DNA of 64,000 nucleotides. Source: Pseudobutyrivibrio sp. (GTDB lineage Bacteria > Bacillota > Clostridia > Lachnospirales > Lachnospiraceae). Made by a program: the position numbers and the translations under genes. Under the pieces are notes generated by a model. It did not search any database, was not told where the DNA came from, and worked only from the letters and a program-made list of their open reading frames with translations. The DNA is taken from positions 1-64,000 of the forward strand of contig JAILGH010000092.1 of NCBI GenBank assembly GCA_024697025.1, in the 5' to 3' direction. This document shows positions 51,662 through 61,366 of the stretch, piece by piece. Position 1 is the stretch's first letter, and every line of letters starts with the position of its first letter.

Positions 51662-52741
51662 ATGAGTGATTTTAATAATATCGAAAATTATGATTATAAT
51701 GCCAATGCTAATCAAAGTTTTATAACTGAATACGATTCCCGACTAGACGAAAGTATAGATTATAGTTTTGAATTTTATAACATGTACTATGAACTCAATT
51801 CTGAACCAACTGATTCTAAGAAAATAACAGATTATATAGAAGCTTGTGAAGATCGCGTGGAATCGCTTAACAAAAGCATTTCTATAATAACAAATGCGAT
51901 TAATGTTCTCACAGAGCACGAGAATAAATATAATCAAAATATGGGGGATCGACTTTGGGATAAATATACCAAAAAACAAAGAGAAAAAAATAGCCAACTC
52001 AATGAAGCCAATCGTTATCTCAACTTGGCACGTACTGACAATAATTATAGAGAACGAGTATTACGCACTACAGATGAAGAATATAGTACATCTATAAATG
52101 ATATACGAATGCTCACTAATAACGAGAACACATCTAATAACCAACTTGACGCGGAAATCATTGCAGATTGTAATCGTCTAGATGTAATTTATTTTTATGA
52201 AGGTAACAAAATTTTACTTAATCGTCTCATAGAAAAAAACGAGAAGAGTTCTAATCCTTTTAAATATATAACTAAGCGGAAGTTATTAAAAGAATCTAAA
52301 AGATATGACGAAACTAAATCCACCCTCAGAAATAATATTTATAATGATGCGTGGGTAACTGGTATTTTAACCAAGTTACATGATGAAAATAAAAAACTTT
52401 CAGACAAACTCAATAAGAAACAAGGAAGTCGTGTAGAACTAACAAATAATGTTGCTTCAGCTAGCACCTCAATAAATCCAAATGAAAGGCCGTATAGAAA
52501 TCAAGGTGAAACTCATCGAGGCATATTTAATCGTTCCCAACAGTCAACACCTAGATTTCAGACAAATAACCCACAACTTAGACGACAAACCTATCAAATT
52601 AGTGAATTGACAAATATGAGACCAACTTATCAACAAAATGTACTATCATCTGATGGAAGAGCTACAAGAACGCTAGGTAGTACTAGAAATACGGATCTAA
52701 GCTCAACACTACATAATATACATAATACTATGAACGGTTAA
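51662..52741 (+). CDS. Orphan protein C, distant paralogue of B
   Basis: 359 residues with AAGGAGG before the ATG. Residues 1-245 are helical and highly charged (CEDRVESLNKSISIITNAI), with SRLDES near 27-32 and ADCNRLDVIYFYEGNKILLN near 167-186, matching orphan protein B. The last 110 residues are disordered, rich in Asn, Gln, Arg, Ser and Thr, and include THRGIFNRS, loosely like the RGFSF motif of A and B. No signal peptide, membrane span or known domain. The promoter module, composition and partial similarity make B and C members of one orphan family. Confidence 0.75.
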   Translation: MSDFNNIENYDYNANANQSFITEYDSRLDESIDYSFEFYNMYYELNSEPTDSKKITDYIEACEDRVESLNKSISIITNAINVLTEHENKYNQNMGDRLWDKYTKKQREKNSQLNEANRYLNLARTDNNYRERVLRTTDEEYSTSINDIRMLTNNENTSNNQLDAEIIADCNRLDVIYFYEGNKILLNRLIEKNEKSSNPFKYITKRKLLKESKRYDETKSTLRNNIYNDAWVTGILTKLHDENKKLSDKLNKKQGSRVELTNNVASASTSINPNERPYRNQGETHRGIFNRSQQSTPRFQTNNPQLRRQTYQISELTNMRPTYQQNVLSSDGRATRTLGSTRNTDLSSTLHNIHNTMNG

Positions 52742-52804
52742 TCATGCTTTTAAAAATATAGCTATTCTTCCAACAAGAATTCTTATTGCCATGAATAACA
52801 TATG

Positions 52805-52866
52805 AAAAGGCTATGACACCACCAAGTCATCACCAGATGACATTGGCAGGTGCCACAGCCTTTATT
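52805..52866. terminator. Two-part terminator hairpin between orphan C and the 157-aa membrane protein gene
   Basis: Outer arms GGCTATGACACC / GGTGCCACAGCC around an inner perfect hairpin GTCATC-ACCA-GATGAC. TTTATTTTATT follows on the plus strand and TTTTCAT on the minus strand. The mismatches become G-U pairs on the minus strand. Confidence 0.75.
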
Positions 52867-52874
52867 TTATTATT

Positions 52875-53348
52875 TTATTTTCCTTGCTCCATAAGTTCTT
52901 TGCGCTTACGAAGTGCCCAAGCTCTAAGACCCTTTTTCTTTTTGGTCTCCTGCTGTGCGTTTGCGCCGTGAAGCCCCTTAACCTTTGTGATGTAAAGACC
53001 AGAAACTGTAGCCTTAACCTCTTTCTTTACTGGAATCTCCTCGAAGATTTCCTCTTTGCAAAGAAGAGTCATCATCTGTGGACCAACCTTGGCCTTAACT
53101 ACAGGCACCTTAAGGCCCTTCTGATACCAAGGTACTGCGCTGATTACAGACTCTGGAAGGCCTGCTTCCTTGAACTTTAAACGCTTCTTGTCGATGATGA
53201 GCATAGAAACCTGCTGAGCAACTGCAGCCATCTGCTCTTCCTGCTTTGCCATCTCATCCTGTGCCTTCTTAACTCTTCTAGACATGAAGAATAAAAGCAC
53301 AGCCATAATTACTATAACTATAAGCAAAACTATAACCCATGTAGGCAT
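52875..53348 (-). CDS. Small membrane-anchored protein of unknown function
   Basis: The ATG at 53348 follows TAGGAGG and gives MPTWVIVLLIVIVIMAVLLFF, so the track's 19-residue extension is dropped (157 aa). One N-terminal span is followed by a basic/helical stretch (RRVKKAQDEMAKQEEQMAAVAQQV), a compact domain around MLIIDKKRLKFKEAGLP and MTLLCKEEIFEEIP, and a strongly basic C-terminus (KKKKGLRAWALRKRKELMEQ). The topology suggests a cytoplasmic domain anchored at the membrane. The family looks conserved rather than random, but I cannot name it. It follows glgP by about 125 bp on the same strand. Confidence 0.8.
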   Translation of the reverse strand: MPTWVIVLLIVIVIMAVLLFFMSRRVKKAQDEMAKQEEQMAAVAQQVSMLIIDKKRLKFKEAGLPESVISAVPWYQKGLKVPVVKAKVGPQMMTLLCKEEIFEEIPVKKEVKATVSGLYITKVKGLHGANAQQETKKKKGLRAWALRKRKELMEQGK

Positions 53349-53473
53349 AAACAATCCTCCTAATCTATGGCCCACCTGGGCCGCAACTAGTTGATATTTT
53401 ATCATGTGGAAATGCTAAAATCAATATCCAACCCTAGGGCTTTACAACCATATTTTCCTAGTCTCGCAGCTAA

Positions 53474-55729
53474 TTAGCTAAGCTTCCAAATATCATTGTT
53501 ATACTGCTCAATTGTACGATCACTTGAGAAGAATCCCGCATTAGCAATATTTTTTACCATCTTTCGGCCCCACTCCATTCTATTTTCAAATGCAGCGTAG
53601 GCTCTTTCCTTAGTCTTGCAGTAATCTTCAAAATCAGGGAATGTCATAAACCAGTCCTTATTTAAAAGCTCATTGTAGAGTCTCTTTAGATTTTCTTCCT
53701 GGCCCACTTTCAACATTTTTCCAGAAATAATGAAGTCCACACATCTTTTTAGATTAGCATCCTTCAGATAATAATCCTTTGAGACATAACTAGCATCCTC
53801 ATAGCGTTTGATTACTGTATCCGAATCGTCGCCAAATATAAAGATATTGTCATCTCCCACGAACTGGTGCATTTCCACGTTGGCACCATCCATTGTACCG
53901 ATTGCAATAGCTCCGTTTAGCATAAACTTCATGTTGGATGTTCCGGATGCCTCCTTGGATGCAAGAGAAATCTGCTCGTGAATATCGCAGGCGGGAATAA
54001 GCTTCTCAGCCAGAGTCACGTTGTAATTTTCTACCATTACCACTTTAAGGTATGGGCTTACGTCAGGATCATTTGCAATAATCTCTGACAAGCAGAGAAT
54101 CAGGTGGATAATGTCCTTAGCAATTACGTAAGCTGGCGCTGCCTTTGCACCAAAAATCACTGTAATTAGGCGCACTGGCTTTTTGCCCTCTTTAATCTCA
54201 AAATACTTGTTTATTACGTAAAGAGCATTCATCTGCTGACGCTTGTACTCATGCAGACGCTTAACTTGAATATCATAAATGCTATTTTCGTCTAGCTCAA
54301 TGCCTTGGGTTTCAGCAAGATAGTCTTTCAGCACATTCTTTCTAGTTTTTTTAACATTGATAAATCTTTGAACCACAGCATCATCATTTATATACTGCTC
54401 TAGTTTCTTAAGCTCTGTGGCATCCTTTTTAAAGCCAGGTCCAATCAGCTCTTCAATCAGCTTTGAAAGCTCTGGATTACAGTATAGCAACCAACGGCGG
54501 AATGTGATTCCATTGGTCTTGTTGTTGAATCTATCTGGATATAACTTGTAAAACTTATTTAGCTCTGTTTCCTTGAGAATCTCTGTGTGCAAAGCAGCTA
54601 CACCATTGATGGAAATTCCGTAGTGAATATCCATGTGAGCCATGTGCACCAAGCCATCGCTAATAATCGCCACATCTTCATCGGACGACACCTTCTTTAC
54701 CACTCTATTGTGGAGCTCTCTGATTATTGGCATCAACTGTGGAACTGCCTTCATCATAAATTTGATTGGCCATTTTTCAAGTGCCTCTGCAAGAATAGTA
54801 TGATTGGTGTATGCGCAGCACTTTGAAACAACAGAAATGGCTTCATCCATTGTCAGTCCATGAATTTGCAATAATCGCACCAACTCGGGGATAACCATGG
54901 ATGGATGGGTATCGTTGATTTGAATCACAGCATAGTCTGGCAAATCGTATAGAGTTGAACCCTTCTCCAAGGCTTCGTCTATCACAAGCTGTGCCGCGTT
55001 GCTGACCATAAAATACTGCTGGTATACACGCAGCAACCTACCGTTATCGTCCGAGTCATCTGGATAAAGGAAAAGAGTTAGGTTCTTTTCAAACTCACTT
55101 TTATCGAAATCAATTCCCTCTCCGATTATGGACTCGTCCACTGTTTCCACATCAAACAAATGCAGCTTGGTTGTAACAGAATCGTAGCCCGTCACCCCTA
55201 TGTCATACATTCTAGACTGAACGTTAAATCCGCCAAAATCAACCTGGTAAGTCTTGTCTGTTTTGGTCATCCAGCTGTGCTCTGACATCCATGGGTTTGG
55301 CTCTTCGGTCTGTAGGTTGTTGTTAAACACCTGCTTAAAAAGGCCCATGTGATAAGCAAGTCCCACGCCATCTCCGTTTAGGCCAAGAGTCGCGATGGAA
55401 TCCAAAAAGCAGGCAGCCAGTCTACCAAGTCCACCATTACCAAGTGATGGCTCCACTTCTATCTCCTCGATTTCTGCAAGAGATTTCCCGCAAGCCTCAA
55501 GCTCAGCCTTAACCTGGTCGTACAAGCCAAGGTTGATCAAGTTGTTGGACAGCAATTTTCCAATAAGAAATTCTGCCGAGATATAGTAAAGCTTCTTTTT
55601 GCCGCCCACAATCTCCTTGTCCAAAGCCTTATCCTTTATATATTCTAAAAGTCCAATATAAATTTCTTCGTTTGTGCACTGGTCCAGATGTCTACCGAAT
55701 CTAATCTTGATATATTCATTAACTGTCAT
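53474..55729 (-). CDS. glgP: Glycogen/maltodextrin phosphorylase
   Basis: 751 residues, typical of the compact clostridial GT35 enzymes. [52 protein letters not shown] and the pyridoxal-phosphate site [15 protein letters not shown] with [10 protein letters not shown] are all present. It releases glucose-1-phosphate from alpha-1,4-glucans in the cytoplasm. AGGAGGGG precedes the ATG. The glucose-1-phosphate can feed UDP-glucose and then UDP-glucuronate for the polysaccharide genes. The divergent AraC gene shares its promoter region. Confidence 0.97.
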   Translation of the reverse strand: MTVNEYIKIRFGRHLDQCTNEEIYIGLLEYIKDKALDKEIVGGKKKLYYISAEFLIGKLLSNNLINLGLYDQVKAELEACGKSLAEIEEIEVEPSLGNGGLGRLAACFLDSIATLGLNGDGVGLAYHMGLFKQVFNNNLQTEEPNPWMSEHSWMTKTDKTYQVDFGGFNVQSRMYDIGVTGYDSVTTKLHLFDVETVDESIIGEGIDFDKSEFEKNLTLFLYPDDSDDNGRLLRVYQQYFMVSNAAQLVIDEALEKGSTLYDLPDYAVIQINDTHPSMVIPELVRLLQIHGLTMDEAISVVSKCCAYTNHTILAEALEKWPIKFMMKAVPQLMPIIRELHNRVVKKVSSDEDVAIISDGLVHMAHMDIHYGISINGVAALHTEILKETELNKFYKLYPDRFNNKTNGITFRRWLLYCNPELSKLIEELIGPGFKKDATELKKLEQYINDDAVVQRFINVKKTRKNVLKDYLAETQGIELDENSIYDIQVKRLHEYKRQQMNALYVINKYFEIKEGKKPVRLITVIFGAKAAPAYVIAKDIIHLILCLSEIIANDPDVSPYLKVVMVENYNVTLAEKLIPACDIHEQISLASKEASGTSNMKFMLNGAIAIGTMDGANVEMHQFVGDDNIFIFGDDSDTVIKRYEDASYVSKDYYLKDANLKRCVDFIISGKMLKVGQEENLKRLYNELLNKDWFMTFPDFEDYCKTKERAYAAFENRMEWGRKMVKNIANAGFFSSDRTIEQYNNDIWKLS

Positions 55730-55777
55730 AGTTCCCCTCCTGACTTTTGATTAATTTTATAACAGCCATCATTAATT

Positions 55778-55789
55778 GCATTATAATGC
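55778..55789. promoter_or_regulatory. Palindromic -10 element in the glgP-araC divergent region
   Basis: GCATTATAATGC is a perfect 12-bp palindrome containing TATAAT on both strands, so one site could fire in both directions. No strong -35 is visible on either side, which would suit activator-dependent control by the adjacent AraC protein. Confidence 0.5.
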
Positions 55790-55843
55790 TAAAATACTTT
55801 CAATCTCTTGCACAATCTCACCATAAAGTGATACTATTCTATC

Positions 55844-56707
55844 ATGATAAACATAGATGAATACCAATCAATACACGAAATAACAAGTCACTTTGACTAC
55901 AATATCCCCTACAACACCTACCCTTGCAGCATTCCTTTAGATTTTGAATCCGTGCCGCTGCACTGGCATGAGGATGTGGAATTTATCTATATCAAAAAGG
56001 GAAAGGGGCTTCTTGTTATAGATGGCAAGGAGCAGGCAGTCTCTGCCGGTGATATAGCACTTATTATTCCCGGGCTTGTTCATGGAATTTATCAGTATAG
56101 GGATGAGTCCATGGAATATGAGAACATCATCTTTGATGGAAAAATGTTTTCCTCTGCCACAGATGATTTCTACGACCAGTTTCTGCTGCCTTTCTTTGAT
56201 AACACTGTTTTTGTTCCGCGGATTTTCCGCCAGGGTGTAACTGGATATGAGAGCATTCGCAGATATTTAGATGCCAACGACAACATCAGTCGCCACAGAG
56301 AAGGCGCTTGGGGGCTGGCCATCAAGGGGAATCTCTATCTGCTCCTTTTTGATTTGGTGACTTTATATGAAATGCCTGCCAGTGCCGACAGCATACGTCG
56401 CATCGATAGGCTAAAGCCTGTGATTAAATACGTGGAAAACAATTACGGTAGCCACATAGCAATTGCAGACATGGCAGATTTGGCTGGATTCTCCGAGTCA
56501 CATTTTATGCGTTTTTTTAAGGAGTCCTTTGGAGTTAGCTTTGTAACTTATCTAAACGATTACCGGCTTTCCATGGCCGCAAGGCTCCTTTTATCCACCG
56601 AAGATAATGTACTAAACATCGCTCAGCTTGTGGGTTTTGAAAATTTATCGCATTTTAATCGCAGTTTTAAACGTAAATACGGTAAGACCCCAAGAGAATA
56701 TAGGTGA
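55844..56707 (+). CDS. AraC-family transcriptional regulator with cupin sensor domain
   Basis: 287 residues. The N-terminal AraC-type cupin (about 15-150) contains PLHWHEDVEFIYIKKGKGLLVIDGKE and ALIIPGLVHGIYQ. The C-terminal double helix-turn-helix has IAIADMADLAGFSESHFMRFFKESFGVSF and the family end VGFENLSHFNRSFKRKYGKTPREYR. Such proteins sense sugars and activate catabolic genes. Divergent placement from glgP suggests it controls alpha-glucan breakdown. No ribosome site is visible before the ATG. Confidence 0.95.
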   Translation: MINIDEYQSIHEITSHFDYNIPYNTYPCSIPLDFESVPLHWHEDVEFIYIKKGKGLLVIDGKEQAVSAGDIALIIPGLVHGIYQYRDESMEYENIIFDGKMFSSATDDFYDQFLLPFFDNTVFVPRIFRQGVTGYESIRRYLDANDNISRHREGAWGLAIKGNLYLLLFDLVTLYEMPASADSIRRIDRLKPVIKYVENNYGSHIAIADMADLAGFSESHFMRFFKESFGVSFVTYLNDYRLSMAARLLLSTEDNVLNIAQLVGFENLSHFNRSFKRKYGKTPREYR

Positions 56708-56754
56708 TTCTATAGGGGGTGTTGATTGAAAAAAAATTTCTTATGCATGCAAAA

Positions 56755-56786
56755 AGGCTTCTTACACCATAAAGTGTAAGAAGCCT
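56755..56786. terminator. Bidirectional terminator between the AraC and zinc-ribbon genes
   Basis: Perfect 13-bp stem AGGCTTCTTACAC / GTGTAAGAAGCCT with a 6-nt loop; ATATTTTTTATT follows on the plus strand and TTTTTGC on the minus strand. Confidence 0.92.
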
Positions 56787-56844
56787 ATATTTTTTATTCT
56801 TAAGAAAAATTCATCTTTCTTCAACCAAAGTTCGTCAAAACTTG

Positions 56845-58926
56845 CTACTCAAGATTCTGTAAAAACTCGTATGCCTTTCTAACTTCTTCGTCGCTAGCAT
56901 TTTCCTTGCCTTCGCCCATGCGATACATTTCTGCAAAATCATCATATGGCATCTTAGCAAAAGCCTTTAAGCGCTCTTTTGCAACGTCCTCTGAAACCTC
57001 AGAACCCTCTAAGCTGTCATCCTCGTAGCCTTCAACGCTACCGCTTCCTCCCAATGCTATCAAGGCTCTAGCCAATTCCATGTCGTCGCCTGATGCAATA
57101 GCATCTTTCAAATCAGTGATTGGCTGATAGTACTCAGCTGGTACCTTAGCCTTTCCAAGGTTATCTACAAAGTTGTTGAGATTTAATGACTTGATAAATG
57201 CAACCTTCTCTTCATCTGATAGTCTCTCTAGCTGAAGCTTGTTAGCTGGAATTGTCATATCATCAACGTTTTCCATTGCATAAGTCATGTTTAACTTGAG
57301 CAATGAATCTTCACCTGAAAGTATGTCAAAATCAATTTGGCCATTAAGTCCCTGATTATCAAATGTGATTGCGTAATCAGCTAATGCAAACATCTGCATA
57401 GTTGGGTCAGACATATCGTTTGCAACCGAGCTGTCTAAGTTGATGATAACCTTGCCCTTGCTGTGACGCTTCTCAAACTCCTTAGTATCAAAATCCTCTA
57501 CTGTCAACTTGAGAATATCTTTATCGTCAGATGTCAACTGGTACTCACCGTTAAACTTAGCCTTCTTTTCCTGGCCCTGTCCTTCGAAGCAGAATACCAT
57601 CTTGTCCTCATCGTGCATAGCAATGCGAAGTCCTCTTTCATCTCCATCCTCTGGAGTAAAGAACTCAAAATATCCCTCTTCCTCGATAGGCTCTACTCTA
57701 ACACCCTTAACTTCGCACGAATTGTTGATATATACATTAACTGTAGCCACGTCCTCGTTAGCTTCTGGATTTTTCTTGATTTCATCAAGCTTATCCTGGG
57801 CCTCTTTCTTTGCATCTTCTAGACTATCTGTAACGTAATCCCAGAATGTATCAAAATCTTTAAATGTTGATGCGTAAGCTCCTGTAGCGAACTGAGAGCT
57901 AGTCATCTTTTTGTAAACTGCCTTGGTATCCTCGTCCTTCTGGAGCTCATTAATCATATCTACAGTAAGCTGAGCTGCTGTCTTTTTGTCTACTGTAATC
58001 TCAACTACATGATACTTAGAAGCTACCTCACCAGCAGTTATCTCGTCTCTACCCTTCTTCATCTTGCAATCCTGTAAATCCTTTACAAGAATGTCAGAAT
58101 ACTTAGTGATGATTTTATCCATCTCCTCAGGAGTAGGAAGTGAGTCTGCTGAATTTTCAAGTGTATCTACATAGTTTGAAAGTGCGTCAGTTAACGCCTT
58201 GCTGTTTAAATCTACATCTGTAACAATAGCTCTATCTTGAAGGATGTCGGAATCCATCACATAAGCCTGTTCAGAATTGGCATCAAAAATTACACCAACT
58301 GTTGTGATGTCAGTGTCATTGATGTTGCCTGTCATCTCAACGCCAACCTGCTCCTTTTGAACATCAAGGTTAGCATTTAAATTGGCACTATCAAGCCAAG
58401 AGCAATCAACGCCTACTGCCGATCTAAGAAGTGCCTTAGTCTGGTCTCCAAGAGTAACCTTCATGGACATCTTCATATCGCCATTGATATCCTTGTATGC
58501 CTCCTGAGTTGCGTCATACCCCTTCTTGTATTCCTGAATGAAATTGTCCTTGCCGTTGCCTACCGCACGACCAACCATCATCTTGGCTGGCATCAAATAT
58601 CCTGTAAAGAAAAGTGCAAGGCAAACGCCAATTACTGCAACTAAAAATACAATAAGACCAATAATAAGTCCCTTGTGAGACTTCTTTGGCTCCTCAATCA
58701 TTGCTGCATCAGTAATAATTGGTGCCTCCTCTTCTGATGGTATAAAGTTTAATACTGGAGCCTCCTGCTCATCTGGTGTCTCCTGAACTGTTGGAGCTTC
58801 AACTTCTGACTGACTTACCTCAACGTTCTCTGAATTATCTGAATTAAAGTTTGGTGTTGGTTCGCCACATTTTGGGCAAAACTTTATCCCCTCTTTAATC
58901 TCTGCTCCACATTTTGAACAAAACAT
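56845..58926 (-). CDS. Zinc-ribbon membrane protein with large extracytoplasmic domain
   Basis: 693 residues. MFCSKCGAEIKEGIKFCPKCG is a zinc ribbon (C3, C6, C17, C20), followed by an acidic linker, one membrane span at about 85-110 (LIIGLIVFLVAVIGVCLALFF) and a 580-residue acidic region outside. The latter has a substrate-binding or lipoprotein-like character with repeated phrases such as KVTLGDQTKALLRSAVG and DFDTFWDYVTDSLED. No catalytic motif is recognised. It is the last gene of the operon that begins with MBOAT/SGNH and ABC genes, 12 bp after the permease. It may be an accessory subunit of that transporter; function unknown. Confidence 0.8.
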   Translation of the reverse strand: MFCSKCGAEIKEGIKFCPKCGEPTPNFNSDNSENVEVSQSEVEAPTVQETPDEQEAPVLNFIPSEEEAPIITDAAMIEEPKKSHKGLIIGLIVFLVAVIGVCLALFFTGYLMPAKMMVGRAVGNGKDNFIQEYKKGYDATQEAYKDINGDMKMSMKVTLGDQTKALLRSAVGVDCSWLDSANLNANLDVQKEQVGVEMTGNINDTDITTVGVIFDANSEQAYVMDSDILQDRAIVTDVDLNSKALTDALSNYVDTLENSADSLPTPEEMDKIITKYSDILVKDLQDCKMKKGRDEITAGEVASKYHVVEITVDKKTAAQLTVDMINELQKDEDTKAVYKKMTSSQFATGAYASTFKDFDTFWDYVTDSLEDAKKEAQDKLDEIKKNPEANEDVATVNVYINNSCEVKGVRVEPIEEEGYFEFFTPEDGDERGLRIAMHDEDKMVFCFEGQGQEKKAKFNGEYQLTSDDKDILKLTVEDFDTKEFEKRHSKGKVIINLDSSVANDMSDPTMQMFALADYAITFDNQGLNGQIDFDILSGEDSLLKLNMTYAMENVDDMTIPANKLQLERLSDEEKVAFIKSLNLNNFVDNLGKAKVPAEYYQPITDLKDAIASGDDMELARALIALGGSGSVEGYEDDSLEGSEVSEDVAKERLKAFAKMPYDDFAEMYRMGEGKENASDEEVRKAYEFLQNLE

Positions 58927-58938
58927 ATTCTTTCCTCC

Positions 58939-60063
58939 CTATTTTATCCGTTGCGTTATGGTATTAATTAAATACCATATAATTAATAAAATAATACTAT
59001 ATAACAATAATGATTGTACATAATATTCATCATGAATGCAATACAAATAATGAAAAGTCGGACTAAATTTTTGAATAGTGCGCCCTTCTTTAAAATCAAT
59101 GAACACTGGTGCAAATATTGCTGAGGCCATAATAAGAATAGGGGTAATAATACCTAGTCCCTTTATGCTTCGAATTAAAAGCCGCAAAATATTTGCTAGG
59201 AAAATAATTGCCAAATCATAGAGAACAATCGCTATCAATTCTCTTTTTATATTTGTAAATACGCCTCCGTATATCAGTCCAACTAGAACCATCACCGATG
59301 GTATAGCAATTATCACTACATAATATAAGAAATCCCTGATTATTGGTGCCTTAACCTTCCACCAGATAAACAGTCCGGTTTTATCATCCTCAAGATAATA
59401 CATGGATGCTGCTATAGCACATAGCAAAAGCCACAAAGCAAGGATTCCTCTAAGGGGCATCAAAAGATAGCTGACCTCCTCTTCGACTGGCGCGGCGTCC
59501 TCGTCCACATAGCCCATTTCAAATAGATTGCCGTTGATGCCATAGTTGTCATAGGTCTGTAGTATGTGATTTACCTCATCTGCAGATGGCTCATCGTTAT
59601 AGACAAATTTTGAAACGTATTTAACCGCCATGTCTCTAGCAATTCTTGGAAATACACGACTGCTTATCACTTCCTTGCCAAGCATGTGGGTCAACCCTTG
59701 CTCACGAATTATGATTTGGATTTTCTCTTTTGAGTTGCCACTACCTGCCATGTTAGCAACAACTTCATCCAAGTTGTTTGGAACAATCCACCCTTCCACA
59801 ACCTCCTGAGACGTCACCGCTGAGACCACATCATCCTCAGTATCATAAAATACAAACTGCAATGAACCTGGATTTTCACTTAAATCCTGTCTGAGAAAGC
59901 TTGAGCTTTCGTCAATTCCAGGAATATATACGCCTATTGTCATCAGCCCTGCATCCGCCGAGCCCATAGCATTTAACATCATTACCATGAACGGCACTAT
60001 TAGCAGCATAAATATATAGCTCTTTTTCTTGAGCAAGCGTTTTAATAGTAAAATGTATTTCAT
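58939..60063 (-). CDS. ABC-2 type transporter permease
   Basis: 374 residues with the ABC2_membrane_3 layout: one N-terminal span (about 17-35), an extracytoplasmic domain of about 160 residues (GVYIPGIDESSSF, EGWIVPNNLDEVV) and five or six C-terminal spans. It forms a pair with the next permease (60089) and the ATPase at 61367. The family exports drugs, peptides, lipids or polymers; the cargo is not evident. It is 25 bp from the upstream permease gene. Confidence 0.88.
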   Translation of the reverse strand: MKYILLLKRLLKKKSYIFMLLIVPFMVMMLNAMGSADAGLMTIGVYIPGIDESSSFLRQDLSENPGSLQFVFYDTEDDVVSAVTSQEVVEGWIVPNNLDEVVANMAGSGNSKEKIQIIIREQGLTHMLGKEVISSRVFPRIARDMAVKYVSKFVYNDEPSADEVNHILQTYDNYGINGNLFEMGYVDEDAAPVEEEVSYLLMPLRGILALWLLLCAIAASMYYLEDDKTGLFIWWKVKAPIIRDFLYYVVIIAIPSVMVLVGLIYGGVFTNIKRELIAIVLYDLAIIFLANILRLLIRSIKGLGIITPILIMASAIFAPVFIDFKEGRTIQKFSPTFHYLYCIHDEYYVQSLLLYSIILLIIWYLINTITQRIK

Positions 60064-60088
60064 TATCTTCCCTCTTTTTGCCGCAAAT

Positions 60089-61330
60089 TTATCTAATCTT
60101 TTGCTGTCGCACTAATGTGGCCACTGCCAAAAAAATCACTGTGTAGCCTGCCATGATAAGTAAGTGCATTCCAATATCTTCTCTTGTTAAAACATCTGCC
60201 ATGTATGAAAAGGCTACGCCTGAAGGCAAATGCGCACCAACTGCTTGCACAACCGCAGGAAAAAATGTCTTTGGATAAAAATATCCTGACACGTATCCCA
60301 TACCAATGTATAGCATAAACGCCACAAGAATTTTGTTTATAACTCCAATTAAGATTTCAAAAATCATAAAGCCTAGAGCCGAAAACATGATGCACACAGG
60401 AATCAAATGCAACGAGACATTTAATATACCAAAACTAGGGGCGCTTGAGATCTCATCCATGGTAAACAATTCCATTTTTGTCACTGCAAAAATCAACCCC
60501 ATTGTCACAGCTGTGCATATAGCATTGATAGTTAAAAATGGAATGTACTCCGCCATAACTTGATATGGAGATGTGATTCCCTTTGAACTCATAAATTTGT
60601 ACTGAGCATTTTTCTGGCCAAGGAAAAATGATATAGCACAGAAAGAGAGCAACAACATGAAAAACAAAAGTATTCCTGCAAAATAATAGGCTGGTGTCGA
60701 AAGTCCATCTGACAACCCAAGCTCTGTTATCTCCGTAATATTGGTACGAAGAACAAGAGCTGAAATATAAAGCATGAATAAATCATTTATTTTTTCATGG
60801 CGAATCTCTTTGCTAAAGCCTTGCTCCTTCATGATTTGGCGAAGGGTACAAATACCTGTCTCGGAATAGACAATGATGTTGGTAGCAATGCTTGCAATCT
60901 CATCCATCATTACGTTTGATATGCCCTTCTGACCAGAGGTGGCATAGTATTTCACCTTGGAGTCGTTGGTCATAGCATTTAAGGCATCGGTAAACTCATC
61001 TGTAATCACCACAAATGCTGACACATCGGCGTTTCTCATAGCAGTCTTGGCGGATTCTACATCATCGTACTCAATCAGCTCTATCATAAATCGACTATCA
61101 TCCATTGAGCCAATCATGTTTACTCCAAGAGAAATCATTTCATTGTCAGTCTCCCCTACTACGCCCAGCTTGTACCTTTGCTTCTCCGCCTTGTAGGCGT
61201 CGCTATTGATGACAACAAACCCCGCAGCCCCAAGAAGAGTGGCCACCACAATAATCATGGCCAAAATTCCCGGCAACAACTTGAATATTCGTTTATATTG
61301 AATTAATAAATAATCTCTAAATTTAACCAT
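60089..61330 (-). CDS. ABC-2 type transporter permease
   Basis: 413 residues with the same layout as its neighbour: N-terminal span (about 18-40), extracytoplasmic domain (YKLGVVGETDNEMISLGV, VSAFVVITDEF) and several C-terminal spans (about 215-410). Together the two half-permeases and the ATPase form a heteromeric exporter. It lies 36 bp after the ATPase gene. The domain VSAFVVI-x-DEF is typical of the ABC2_membrane_3 / YhgE-like group. Cargo unknown. Confidence 0.88.
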   Translation of the reverse strand: MVKFRDYLLIQYKRIFKLLPGILAMIIVVATLLGAAGFVVINSDAYKAEKQRYKLGVVGETDNEMISLGVNMIGSMDDSRFMIELIEYDDVESAKTAMRNADVSAFVVITDEFTDALNAMTNDSKVKYYATSGQKGISNVMMDEIASIATNIIVYSETGICTLRQIMKEQGFSKEIRHEKINDLFMLYISALVLRTNITEITELGLSDGLSTPAYYFAGILLFFMLLLSFCAISFFLGQKNAQYKFMSSKGITSPYQVMAEYIPFLTINAICTAVTMGLIFAVTKMELFTMDEISSAPSFGILNVSLHLIPVCIMFSALGFMIFEILIGVINKILVAFMLYIGMGYVSGYFYPKTFFPAVVQAVGAHLPSGVAFSYMADVLTREDIGMHLLIMAGYTVIFLAVATLVRQQKIR

Positions 61331-61366
61331 ATATTCTCCCGAATTAAGCCTTTTATTGGGTCGCTT

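Noticed and set aside
53468-53480. AGCTAATTAGCT palindrome at the glgP stop codon as a terminator
   Set aside because: AT-rich, no loop and no U tract; likely chance.
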